From assembly GCF_032854445.1 (NCBI RefSeq), contig NC_088306.1:4524373-4588372 (forward strand): a stretch of 64,000 nucleotides of DNA, given 5' to 3'. A model generated the notes under the pieces. It made no database searches. It was not told where the DNA came from and saw only the letters and a list, made by a program, of their open reading frames with translations. The stretch is from Liolophura sinensis (taxonomy: Eukaryota > Mollusca > Polyplacophora > Chitonida > Chitonidae). Below, in pieces: positions 31,950 to 43,169 of this stretch (positions within the stretch are counted from its first letter, which is position 1; each line of letters begins with the position of its first letter). A program made the translations under genes and the position numbers.

Positions 31950-33315
31950 CTCTAATACGCCGTAGTAGTCGCCCTTTGGTGAACTCTCCATCGTGACCTT
32001 ACATTTCGACCCTGTGAGCTAAAGAAAACCCGCTCGGGTAAAAGGTAACATTTAAGGCATGCCTTGTTTTTCGGTTCCTTCAAATATGTTGCCTGTCGTT
32101 TAATGAAGGCTTCATTGTAATTCTTAACTATATGAGATAATTTGTTAGCTTATATTTCCCTTTATTTCGGTGCAAACCGGCTGTCCATAGTGAAGGCATA
32201 GGGAGGGTAGCCTGTTTCATAAGCTCCATTTGTTCTAGCGTGTATGGTCTGGCACGTATGGTCTGGCACGTAGCAAATTTGTAACATATTACAAACATGA
32301 TATAGGATTTACCACACTTAACTATTGGGTAAATTATACGTATCACACGAAGAGAAGTATGTGATATTGAAATGTAATAAGTGTATTATTGCCAACAGTT
32401 CCCTGATGGGAGTCTGGTAACCACTGCTGAGCTGGTTGTAGCGGCCGTATAACAGGTGTGTTTTCGAATGGCGTCTGCCATAGTACATATGCTTGTCATT
32501 ATGAATATTACATGTCTATTACTTTCAATTAATTGGTTGTATGCTTGGCATATCCTTGTTGATAAGGATATCATCCACGTATTTCTGCAAAATACAGTAT
32601 CTGTGAACCCCAGCACAGTGTAACCCCGCTCGAGATACTCCATACGTTACCTCCCTTTTGTACTTTATCTTGTATCCATGTTTCATTGTTATAATCAACA
32701 TAATACAAAACATACTTGTAATTGAAGTGTAAATGCACTTTATTTTAAAATCCCAAGGTAATGCAGTACATACTCAACAGCTATAATTTTCTTTGTATTA
32801 TTTTACAGGCGCCCATAATGTGAGACTGGCCCAGTCAGTGTTTTCTGTACGTTTTGTACTGCTTAAAAATAGGCCCGTTGTATGTTATTGATGGGTTTGC
32901 GTCATTTCCTGTTTTGCCTCCCTTACACAATGTATAACAGTTGCCTTATCAGTTCGTTCAGACTTAACTGAAGGATCTGAATTGGAACTGACCCGTACAA
33001 CTTCAAGTGATTAGGCTTGTCAGAATGTAGTAAACTGTGAAATGTTCATTTCATTAAAAGAGAAAACTGGTCACATTCCATCACTAGTAAAGAGAAGGAT
33101 TCGACATCATTGAATGGACGACGAAACGGATTTACTCGTTTGGCACTCAGGTATAAGCCCCCTTTTTTTATTTTCAGTGTCTCTCTTATCTACGCGTTCA
33201 TTTTTCCTGTTTATATATATGTATATACATGAAGTGCACTTTCATCTGTGTATTTATCCACAGAGGCTGACTCGTTTTCTAACTGGTCGAGCTGGAATCT
33301 CTTCTGCTGTGTATG
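31950..33315. other. Non-coding interior of the DNA transposon
   Basis: No domain-like frame or recognisable repeat in this stretch on either strand. Confidence 0.5.
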
Positions 33316-33329
33316 AAACAAAGAATGAT

Positions 33330-33597
33330 TTTTTTTTTTTTTTTTTGATTGGTGTTTTACGCCGTACTCAAGAATATTTCACTTATACGACGGCGGCCAG
33401 CATTATGGTGGGTGGAAACCGGGCACAGCCCGGGGGAAACCCACGACCATCCGCAGGTTGCTAACAGACCTTCCCACTTACGGCCGGAGAGGAAGCCAGC
33501 ATGAGCTGGACTTGAACTCACAGCGACCGCATTGGTGAGAGGCCCCTGGGTCATTACGCTGTGCTAGAGCGCTAACCGACTGAGCCACGGAGGCCCC
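33330..33597 (-). mobile_element. Family-1 SINE, complete, with 14-bp target duplication
   Basis: Head at the right (GAGCCACGGAGGCCCC), poly-T (A-tail) at the left instead of (ATTT)n. Flanked by AAACAAAGAATGAT at 33316-33329 and 33598-33611. Confidence 0.95.
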
Positions 33598-34174
33598 AAA
33601 CAAAGAATGATGCAGAGTCTATTGAAGTGAACCATTTGATTGAAATTATCAGGAAGGATCAGAAGAACTTTTGTAGGTCACTATGACATGCCTACATGTA
33701 TTGTCACTCTCTTCCCCAACTGATTGAACCAGAGATAAATTTAGATTATTATACCTCACGTATATTTGTCGGTCCCCCATTGCGTTGATGTGTAGTTTCT
33801 CAGTTCATCACGTTCTTGCTTTCTATACCGTAACAAAATATCAAAGTGAGACAGGACGATCTCTTCCCTTTTCAGGAATATTTCGTATCATTTATTTTTG
33901 GGGATCCATTGAATATGGGTCACGATGTGTTTTACAATGAGTGGTGGCCACTAGAAAGCTGGTTTGAGAAGGCTACTTTGTTTTGGTTTCAGGAGTAGTC
34001 CCCGTGTTTGCCAATTCCGGTCAATTTGTACACAGGAAGGGAAAGTAGTCGAGCTTCAAAGGCGTGCATTGGTCTCTGCCAGAACTGTGTTACAGATATT
34101 TTATCTACTGTGTACATATTGAGACTCCGTGTGTTACCTCCAGTTTACAGATATTCGACCTTTTACTTGCTCCT

Positions 34175-34280
34175 AAATTGTACGTCTCTAGAACAACAAA
34201 ACGGACTACAGGGTTTCAACACACGTTACGTCTCTAGAACAACAAAACGGACTACAGGGCCCAGATTTCAACACACGTTA
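34175..34280. repeat. Tandem duplication, ~50 bp x 2
   Basis: ACGTCTCTAGAACAACAAAA followed by CGGACTACAGGG and TTTCAACACACGTTA occurs twice in direct succession. Confidence 0.8.
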
Positions 34281-34285
34281 AACAT

Positions 34286-34392
34286 ACTCTACACTTTATT
34301 CTGTTCAGATGTGAGGAATGTAGTAATCCTGATTTTTAGAAAGTACTACCTTAGCTTGCAGCCAGTTTGGCCTGCCAACATAAGGCTGACCC
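34286..34392 (-). repeat. Right terminal inverted repeat of the DNA transposon
   Basis: Ends in GGCTGACCC, followed by TTAA; reverse complement aligns with 27440-27556. Confidence 0.8.
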
Positions 34393-34920
34393 TTAATCGC
34401 CAAAAGCTGATGTGTTTGTTGTCTCAACTTGGATTGAGGGGGCAAATTTTCAATTGTCTCAAGGGTATACGCTGTGAAAGCTTGTGTACCGTGTGGATGA
34501 GATTTGCGGCTGATGAGATTTGCGGATGTATTTGCGTGCCCAGTTGGTCTCCGTCAAGGCTGCGTCTTAAGCCTGTTGATATTTTCGTTATATATTAATC
34601 AGTTAAGTAATGATATGTGTATGCTTGGTAAATATGGTGTTCAACTGTTTACCGAGCTCATTGATACATTAATATTGCTTTTTGCACATGACATAGCACT
34701 TTTATCTTAAACTCCCAAGAGACTGTAAGAACAATTAGACACACTGTTTGATTATTGTCAGAAATGGAGCCTCTTTGCAAATTTAGATTTGCAAAACTTG
34801 TTGCATTCCGGAAAGGTGGCAGGTTGGATAAAAACTAAAAATGGCGGCTTGGGACAGACCGGATGGAAATCGTCCCATCTTGTGAATATCTAGGGGTGAC
34901 ACTTACTTCTTCCTAAAGTC
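34393..34920 (+). mobile_element. LINE A, 3' portion: reverse transcriptase C-terminal part
   Basis: Resumes with NRQKLMCLLSQLGLRGQIF, then GLRQGCVLSLLIFSLYINQL (motif B) and LLFAHDIALLS, where the catalytic FADD motif has His for the first Asp. Later CEYLGVTLTSS ends near 34915. Same strand and family as 26438-27439; together they are one LINE split by the DNA transposon. Confidence 0.8.
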
Positions 34921-35690
34921 AGGGTAAATCTGTAGAATATCTTGCGTCCCACGGGAAGTGAAGCTTTTTCTCCATTCTGGAGCACCCCCCCCCCCAACCC
35001 CCCACAACGGTCGTAGCGGTTTCGTCCACTCTACACGGTAACGTACAACCTGGTTCTTCACACCGTAACCATAATACTTCTTCTCAAAGGCCTTCTGATT
35101 GGTTCCGGTCTGGATGAGCCTGCCTCTGATGTAGGGCCATAGCCTCCGGTTCAGTGGGATGCATGGTTTCAGTCTCCCCACCAGCCTTTGCTGTCACCTC
35201 GTCCAAAAGCTGAAGCTCGTCCTCGGCAATAGCTTTCTCCATATCTGACATCTCCAGATCAAAACCGACAGTGTCGTTGGTTGCAGCTACTTCTGCAGCG
35301 GTGCTTGGCCCAGCTGCCTGGGTTGCACCACAGGTGTCAACGGTGTGGGAATGACCTGTACTTCAGACCGCACATTTGTGCCGTTGTGGTGCGGGCTCTC
35401 TGGGACCAGATTTGGTCTGGAGACAGCATTACAGGTGTCCCCCTCTCTCTTGGAGCCGGGCACGGATGCCCTTCTCATTTATGAGCCTTCCTAAGATGCT
35501 CCCTCAGGTATTTGTGCTGCAGGTAATGGCTTTCACAAAACGGACACAACAGTATCTGCTCTACTGTGCTGTCCCTCCTCCCACATATGCCTGAAGTCTT
35601 GGCATTTTTCTGCTGGTCTCTCCGCGGGCTACGCTCTCGTCCTCCGTTACGGTCATTTCTAAAAGCCCCCCCCCCCACCCAACCCCAGAG
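34903..35690 (-). pseudogene. Unrecognised fragment with a C2H2-like zinc finger
   Basis: On minus, 35678-35475 encodes CPFCESHYLQHKYLREHLRK followed by AH, a C-x2-C-x12-H-x4-H pattern. Further along, in other frames, lie an acidic segment (MSDMEKAIAEDELQLLDEV, about 35255-35200) and a region with VVRYRVEWTKPLRPLW (about 35045). Stops and frameshifts separate them. It could be a retroelement ORF1, part of a zinc-finger gene, or a processed copy; I do not recognise it. Confidence 0.4.
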
Positions 35691-35713
35691 CAGGACTGCG
35701 GCTCATGGAGGCT

Positions 35714-38700
35714 GTTGTAATTGTAACTGTAATTCTTTATTGGTTTATTAAGGATTTCCCACAGCTCTATAGCCACGAGGGGATCTCCTGAACATAACAT
35801 CAACGTATAAACATAAAATAACACAGAAAACAAACAGAAGAGATGGCACGTGACAATAAATGTACATGGACAGAATAAGGTGGTGGGAACAAAGAAAGAT
35901 CAAAATGAAATCATATTACTGCTGGGCTTGAATGGTGAATCTATTGGACATGCTTATAAAATTATGCACAGATTTTAAGATCAACTGATCATTATTCACG
36001 CTTAGTTCAGGTGAACCAAATAAGAGTAAAGTACAAATGTGTTTAGAACAATTAGTCAAAAATACAGAAGGGTGAACTCCAGGAGATATAATGTTGAAGA
36101 TGCTTTTTAGCATGTGCTTTCTATGAATGGCATAGGCGGGACAGTCAAGGAAATAATGAGATTCATTTTTACATTTATGTTTACATTTACTACATGACTG
36201 ATCGTTGATAATGTTATATTTAAAGAGGTCACCGTGAAGAACGCTCAGTCCCATTTTCATTCTACAGAGCACAATAGAGGGAAAGGTGTCAAATCAGTTA
36301 TACACAGATGTTAGATCACTGTTTATACTGTCTTGAGAGTACGAAAAGTTCTAAACTGTTTCAAGTGAAGAGTTTTGGATATGAACAGGCAATGAATTCC
36401 ATTCTTTAGTAGTATTGGGAAAGAAGGAAGAAGAGAAAAAATGAGCTCGACATTTAAATAATCGAAGGTGATGTCAATTTCTAAGATTGTAGGCATTTGT
36501 TTCGCTGTTATACCTTTGAGTTTGTAAAGTCTTTAGGTATGGAGGAGAGAGCTCATTCACGATTTTATGGAAAAAAAAAAACAACAGAATGCTCTTGGAT
36601 CTACGCCGACTGTATAAGGGTTCCCATTTTAGTTCATTTAAAAGAGATTTATATGAAGTTCGACGTAAGCCTTCTGTACATAAGAGTGCTGCTCGGCGTT
36701 GGACATTTCCCAATGAGTTGGATATTGAAACGTTGCAGTTGGTAAATAGAAAATCTCCATATTCAATGAAAGCCGAAGAACACTTTCTAGTTAGTGTTCG
36801 CCTGGCCCCACTAATCATACTCAATTTCATACTACTTTTCTTAACAATATGCCCTTAGCTCTTACATGCCCATTCCATTCACCATTGTGTTTCAGAATAA
36901 TTCCGAGATGTTTATGGGACGGAACGCTCTTCACATGTACGCCATCTAAATACAATCTCGGATGTGAGGGATTATTTTTCAATGATATTAAGAGATAAAC
37001 AGTTTTGGTAGCACCGAATGACACAAGCCATTGACTAGCCCAGTTGGACAGACGTTCATGGTCAGGATTAAGTTTAGCCTCAGATGTTGCTAAATCTTAC
37101 ATTTCTTCCGAAAAGGATGTACCATCTGCAAATATGTTAATATTACATTCAATATTCATACTAATATCATTGACAAAAATGAAAAAGAGAAGCGTACCCA
37201 ATACAGAGCCTTGTGGGACACCAGCATTTATTGTATAAGTTTCGGACTCGGGCGTTCAGGCAAACCTTAATTTTTCTGTCACACAAATAATATTTTAACC
37301 ACGCAAGTAGAGGATCTTCAATACCCAACTCCTCTAACTTAAACAGGCGACCATCATGTCGGACTTTATCAAATGCCTTACTGACATCTAAAAATGGTAA
37401 ACATGTGTCCTTTCCACTGTCAAGACTTTTGTATATGTCATGAACAATTTTTGTAAGCTGGCATACAGTCGAATCCCCACGTTTAAATCCAGAGTTCTGT
37501 GGTGTAAGAAGATTATTTGACATACAATACTCATACAGATGTTTATACACGACATTCTCCAAGACCTTAAAAAGATAGGGTTGAAAAGACACTGGTCGAT
37601 AATTAGAAACGTCATGTCTATTTCGTTTTCAAATACAGGGCAAACTTAAGAGAGCTTCTATGCTGCTGGAAAGCTGTTCGTAAGGAATAATTAAAATGAT
37701 TCGTTACGGAAGCTGCAATACAATCAGCTGAATTTTTAAGCATGACGTTGTTTATACCATCAGTACCTGAGGCTTTCCGTGTATTCAGAGTCTCAAGGAA
37801 ATGTTTAAGCTCATTTTCATAGGTTTGTATACAACTGAGCCGTGATTCTGTAACACAGGTACTGTGTGGTGAGGGGCCGACTGAGATGCGAAAAATTTAC
37901 AGAATTCATTCGCCTTTTCAACGTCATTTGACACGTTTTTGCCATTGACAACAAAAGGGGGAATAGGCGGTTTTGCTTTCGATCCTAGTAGAGATTTCAT
38001 TATCGACCAGTATGTTTTTGTATCCAGCTGGGGGTTGGAGAGTTTAGCTTTTAAATATGTGGAGTAACGCAGTATTGCTTGACGTTCAGCATTATTGGCC
38101 TCCCTTCTGGATATAAAATATCAAAACTTATCCCCATCGGACTTAGTCCGTTTGTATTTTTTGAAACAACGATTCCTCCCTCGTATCTTGTACCGAACAT
38201 CGTTGGTCATCCAAGGCTTGTCATGTGGTCTAATAGTGACTTTCTTATTCGGAATAAATTCTTTGCAACATGACAAAAACAAACTGTTCCAGACAAATAA
38301 TTTGTTTTTAACATGAGAGAAAATATTACCAACGGCATCAAATGGTGTAACAGAGATAAGATTGCGCAGACCATGCAAATCGGCACATTTGAAGTCCAAC
38401 ACATCTTACAAAAAGCCTTTGGTTTAGCGTTACATAAGATGTTTATAGTACAATAAATAGTACAATCGTCGAGATTAGCCATTGGTGAGGCCACTCCGTA
38501 GTCAATGACATAACCAATACAATTCGTTATAATTAAGTCCAATACATAAGCAGCATCATCAGTATATCGAGTGGGTTCATTAATTAGTTGAAAAAGATTT
38601 TTCCCAGCTACCATATCATAAAGGCTCATTTTTAATTCGCTCATATCGTGGTATTTTTCCCAGTGTTAGACATCTATCATTAAAATCACCCATTATTAAC

Positions 38701-39540
38701 ATGGCATCGGGATTTCCTGTTAAGACCGAAGTTAAATTTTCCTCCAGATTACTTAAAAAAAACTCTCACTTAAATGAGCCGGTTGGTTAGGTGGGCGGTA
38801 ACATGATGCAATCAGCACGCTTTTGGTATTCTGTTCCACCATTATCCATATCATCTCATTGCCATTCTCTAAATCCTTACGTCTAGTAACATTAAGAGAT
38901 TCCTTGCATTAAATTGACACCCCTCCTCCGTGTCTGTCTTTGTCCTTTCTTTCTATACAATACCCATCTAGATTAACAGTATCATCAGGAATATCACCAC
39001 TTGGCCAGGTTTCGCTCACACATATAACATCATAGTTATATTCCTTTGATAATACATTGGACATTTCATCTAACTTAAAATAAGACGACAGCTGATCATC
39101 ACCTTGAGCCAGTAAACTCCTGGCATTAAAATGACAACAGGATAAATTGTGCTGATTTGGGGGTCCCGGGTTTCTATATACATCACCACACCTCATTAAG
39201 ATTGCCATATGTATAACTAATGAGTAATGCAGATTGCATAATGTACTCCGAACAGAAAAAATGAATATATCAGTAAGGGATTCAGTCCCCAAGAATATAA
39301 TTTGCAAGTCCTCAAATAATGTAAATAATTTTCGAAGATGAAGACTCACTTTATAACGCATATAATTATGCCATGCCCCAATTGCCACTCTGTACCGACA
39401 TCATGTTATCCATGATATACCGGTAATAAACAAAGAGATAGCGAGTGAAAGCACGTGCACTAAAACCTTCACATAAATACCCAGTTCCTCAGACAAACAC
39501 ATAATAAACTGTTTCAAGATTATTAATTGTAACTGTAACT
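35714..39540 (-). mobile_element. LINE B, CR1/Jockey-like non-LTR retrotransposon, decayed
   Basis: Read on minus: N-terminal leader with a 2A-like motif (39187-39161), APE endonuclease start (HFNARSLLAQ, VICVSETW, near 39140-38990; MGDFNDRCLTL near 38690-38660), reverse transcriptase (SGFKRGDSTVCQLTKIVHDI and LDVSKAFDKVRHDG, 37510-37330; then CR1-type thumb to 36830) and C-terminal RVQRRAALL-like and cysteine-bearing segments (36830-35916). Multiple stops and frameshifts. The 3' end carries AATAAAGAATTACAGTTACA, and similar ATTGTAACTGTAA sequence occurs beyond the 5' end near 39525, a possible target duplication or target preference. Confidence 0.85.
39161..39187 (-). other. Degenerate 2A-like motif in LINE B
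   Basis: Reads GDVYRNPGP, close to the 2A consensus D-(V/I)-E-x-N-P-G-P with Glu replaced by Tyr, preceded by a hydrophobic run (VIHMAILMRC). Functional 2A-like peptides are known at the N-terminus of such LINEs in several marine invertebrates. Confidence 0.6.
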
Positions 39541-39544
39541 GTTC

Positions 39545-39885
39545 ACCCAAAATACCATTATTTCTTGACGAAGTTAACTGAAATGATCCAACTGATTGTT
39601 CCCTCACAAAACAAAGTAACACAAAATAAAAACATTATATTATACACAGCATGAGTTAGGTGAATACCTAAAGTATTGCATAACAAAGGGAGGGTCAATT
39701 TACTATGAGAATCTAAAATTAAACACAAATAAAACCATAGATGAAATTAGGCCATCAATCCCTGCAGAGAGGACCTAGGGGAGAAGAAACTCGTCTTCAA
39801 CCAAAGTTGATAAAAGAGATTGATAAATATGACAGGTGTAGTATTTACATTCTGTTTAAATGACCCTGGCATGAAGACACATTAA
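39545..39885. other. Non-coding junction between LINE B and the gypsy element
   Basis: No coding sequence or long terminal repeat recognised; the gypsy element's 3' LTR, expected here, is not visible. Confidence 0.5.
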
Positions 39886-39889
39886 CATG

Positions 39890-40510
39890 TCTGCATGACG
39901 CTCCCTCCCGATCACTAGCATGTTCATTCACGAATACCCCGTTATATCGTTGCCATCAGAAAGAGTGGCAGATGTACATCCCAATCATCTGGTCTTCGTG
40001 TCTGTACTGGCTTGGAGTAGTTGTGCCAAGGTTTGGCAAAACCTTTTATCCACGCCATTAGATTGTGGGTGATACACTGTGGTGCGAGTTTTCTCCATGC
40101 CTAAAATCCGGCACATAACCTTGAAAAGTTTACTCTCAAATTGAATGCCTTGGTCCGAGTGAATAGCAGCCGGTACAACAAACCGTGCTAAGAACCCGTC
40201 AATAACCCCTAAGCAACCGTTGTAGCTTCCTGGTTTGGCATGGCAACGGCTTCAATCCATTTAGTGAAGTAGTCGCAAACCACTATCACATACCTATTTC
40301 CTCTACTAGTCAGCGGCAATGGGCCAAGTATGTCAATTCCAATTCTCTCCTAGGAGTTCCCGTCATCTTCCCTTGGTGGCGCCCTCTCGGATTCTTACCG
40401 GCTCGTTTCCTGGGGTTACACACAACGCAGCTACGGCACCATTGCCGTATATATACTTGTAGGCCCGGCCAAGTAAACTCTTGCCTAGCCTTCATAAGAG
40501 TTTTCCTCAC
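39890..40510 (-). pseudogene. Gypsy integrase remnant
   Basis: The zinc-binding part (40510-40310) has WPGLQVYIRQWC and SCVVCNPRK, an H2C2-like domain. The catalytic core follows with DYFTKWIEA (first Asp, about 40270) and HSDQGIQFES (second Asp, about 40160). The third acidic residue, normally Glu in a VERF context, aligns with Lys near 40050. Frameshifted in between. Confidence 0.8.
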
Positions 40511-40937
40511 TCCGAGATGTCAGATAAGACTCAGATATCATCTTACATCGCATAGACTCGGCACAACCATCAACGATTTCCTCACATGCCCACTGGTATC
40601 CACCCAACGTCTTACCAAAGGATTGCCATCGACCTCCAAGACATCAAAGGCTCCCCACAGACTCTTAGTCACAGGACCAAAATGGGTCACCTCGCTCCGG
40701 TCTGGCAGATTCTTCTCCCGCACCCATACCTTGACAGGATGTAATATCAGGGTCTTCATCTTGTGCTTGGCAGAAGTCTGCTAGAGCTGGTACAACTTCG
40801 ATGACCCGAACCACCTTGCTGTTCCCGTCTTTCCCATATCTCCCACAAGGCTAACATGACTCCCGGCTCGAAGCGCCAGGGTTGACATGCTTCCTGTCAG
40901 GCCGATGCTTAGTGCGAAAATTGAACTCGGATAAACT

Positions 40938-41312
40938 CTATATCCACCTGGCGACTTGTCTGTCTGGCTCACTAGTTTGCATCAACCAACGGAGAGATCC
41001 GTGGTCGGTGCGTAGAAGGAACTTGCTACCAAAAAGAAAGTGCCAAAAATGTGTCACAAAGTAAACAACTACCAAAAGCGTGCGCCTCGTAACACAATAG
41101 GCTCGCTCTGCCTTACTTAACGCTCGGCTTACGTAGGGGATAACTTTTTCTCCATTGCCGTCAGTCTGCGACAGGACGACCCCAATTTCAGTATTACTCC
41201 CATCAGTGTCAAGGATAAAAGTCTTTCTGAAATCGGGCATTGTCAGTTTTGTTGCATCTGTCAGATTCGCCTTTAGCCGGTCGAAAGAACTCTGAGCTCG
41301 ATCGTCCCACAC
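40938..41312 (-). pseudogene. Gypsy RNase H remnant
   Basis: Contains FDRLKANLTDATKLTMPDF, ILDTDGSNTEIGVVLSQ with the first catalytic Asp, SRALSKAERAY and LLRTDHGSLRWLM. Separated by a gap and stops from the upstream reverse transcriptase. Confidence 0.88.
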
Positions 41313-41399
41313 GAAAAAGTTCTTTTCTTCGTTAGTCTGTGCCGTGGGGTAGGTATTGTAGCGAAATCCTTAACATACCCTCTTTAGTAGCTGCAAACC

Positions 41400-42470
41400 C
41401 CCAAGAAGTTCCTCACCTCTGTCTGTGAAATCGGGGTGGGCCACTCTTGTATCCCCTCTGTATTTTCAAAATCATTTCCAATTTACGTTTCACTGACAAT
41501 ATGGCCCAGGTAGAGTATTTGACGAGTCGCAATAGTGCATTTGGACGGATTCAGTTTCAGTTCATGCTATCGCAGTCTCGAGAAGACATCTTCTAATGTT
41601 TCCATCATCTCCTCCAACGTTCGACTGAAGACGATTATATCATCTATATATACCAGGCAGGTTTCATAATGTAAGCCTGACAATACAGCCTTCATCAGTC
41701 TCCCGAACGTCCCAGCTACCTCCGTGGCTCAGTTGGTTAGCGCGCTGGCGCAGCGTAATGACTCGGGAGCCTCTCAGCAATGCGGTCTTGGTGAGTTCAA
41801 GTCACGCTGGCTTCCTCTCCGGCCGTACGTGGGAAGGTCTGACAGCAACCTGCGGATGGTCATGGGTTTCCTCCAGGTTCTGCCTGGTTTCCTACCCCGA
41901 TAATGTTGTAAGCCGTCGTATAGTGAAATATTCTTGAGTACGGCGTAAAACACCAATAAGTAAAATAAATATCCCGGGCGCATTGCATAGCCCAAACGGC
42001 ATGACCCTAAACTGGAATAAACCTTTCCAAATCGCAAAGGCCGACTTACATTTGTCCTCTGGCGCCCGCTCGACCTGCCAGTAGCCAGACACTCCACCAA
42101 CACGCTTCTGAAACACAATCCCAAGATCCTTGGCAGCGGATAAGCATCTTTCTCAGTAACTTTGTTCAGAGCACGGTAGTCCACACAGAACCTTATCTTC
42201 CCATCTTTCTTCCGGACCAGCACGACCGGCGCCGTCCATGGGCCATTCGCGGACTCCACAATCCCTTGCTTTTACATATCTTCTACCTGTTGATCTATAA
42301 TTTCCTGTGACTGGAAGGGTGGGCGCCGCGGATGAATGCGGATAGGGGGAGCCTTCACTGTCTTAATATGGTGTTGCAAAAACGCCGTCCGCCCGAAGTC
42401 TTCATCAATTTTAACGAAGAGGTCTTGGTGCAATGTCAGCAACTTCTCGACTCTACGAACCTGGTCCACG
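41400..42470 (-). pseudogene. Gypsy reverse transcriptase remnant, SINE-interrupted
   Basis: [20 protein letters not shown] and [18 protein letters not shown] lie at 42235-42130, the [13 protein letters not shown] motif at about 42030-41980, and the YIDD catalytic motif near 41640-41655. The SINE at 41714-41971 sits directly after the NAPG motif; the frame picks up on its far side. Confidence 0.88.
41714..41971 (+). mobile_element. Family-1 SINE inserted in the gypsy reverse transcriptase
   Basis: Complete: CCTCCGTGGCTCAGTTGGTT head, TACGGCGTAAAACACCAAT tail region. The flanking duplication is short (about GGGA). It postdates the gypsy element. Confidence 0.93.
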
Positions 42471-43169
42471 GTTCAGAACAACTACTAGTAAGGAAGGTCC
42501 CCCCATCCTCTTTACCCCCAGCACACATGGGTCCCGACTGTCCCTCGCTCTACACGACGTCGACAGCAACCAGTCCCCCACATAGTGCCCCTGCCCTTAC
42601 CACTAGCTTTCCAGTGGTCAGATTCAGCAGCCGCATTGCCTGCTGCACGCCGACTTCATTCAGTGTTCGCCCAACTATCATACCTGTCTTCTCTATAAAC
42701 TTGGCTTGTTTTCGATGGTGCCCACTTACCCAGGTAAGGCATCGCATGCTTTGCCTCTTACCACAGTCTCAGTTCCCGATGGAACTGTAATTGTCTCTGT
42801 CAAGGCTACACGGTGACATCCACTAGCGCCAACCACACTTGACCCAGTGGTTCCGTGTGCCTATCTCGAAGCAATGAGTGCTGAGAAAGTCGTATTTCAA
42901 AATAACGTTTACTGTAAGGGATCCAACCAGCATGTTCTGTTTCGTGGCTTTGCCATCAACTGTAAGCCTGAAAGCTGCTTCCACACGCAAGCCCATTCCA
43001 CTGCCGTCAGCCGTGCAAATGTTTTGGAAATTAGATTCTCTCAAACTGGGCTTCACTTTTTTCAGGAAGTTTCTCAAGCATCTCTTTGTTCTATATTGAC
43101 ACCGAAGCCCAATATCTCAATATAACACCATAACTGAGCGATCCAATTCTGACAGGAAGTTACAAATCT

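Larger units (their letters stand above)
27440..34392 (+). mobile_element. DNA transposon (6.95 kb) with TIRs and TTAA target duplication; transposase and YqaJ remnants
   Basis: Both ends carry GGGTCAGCC; aligned inward, the repeats share TTGGC-GGCCAAA-TGGCTGC, CTAAGGTAGTACT, GACTACTACAT-type and ACAGAATAAAG, roughly 27440-27556 and 34286-34392. Outside lie TTGA (27436-27439) and TTAA (34393-34396), a TTAA duplication with one change. Removing one copy plus the element restores the LINE frame through motif A. Inside are transposase (27809-29720) and YqaJ exonuclease (29839-30610) pseudogenes on plus, two SINEs and two internal duplications. TTAA suits Kolobok or piggyBac-type elements rather than classical Mutator (8-11 bp duplications), although the transposase resembles the metazoan family usually labelled Mutator-like. 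Superfamily assignment is open; the element borders are well supported. Confidence 0.82.

Noticed and set aside
32386-32713. Minus ORFs near 32.5 kb as a reverse transcriptase piece
   Set aside because: No recognisable motif; the MEYLERGYTVL and DDILINKD resemblances are too short to support.
1367-33554. Recurring ORFs with [13 protein letters not shown]
   Set aside because: They are translations of the family-1 SINE.
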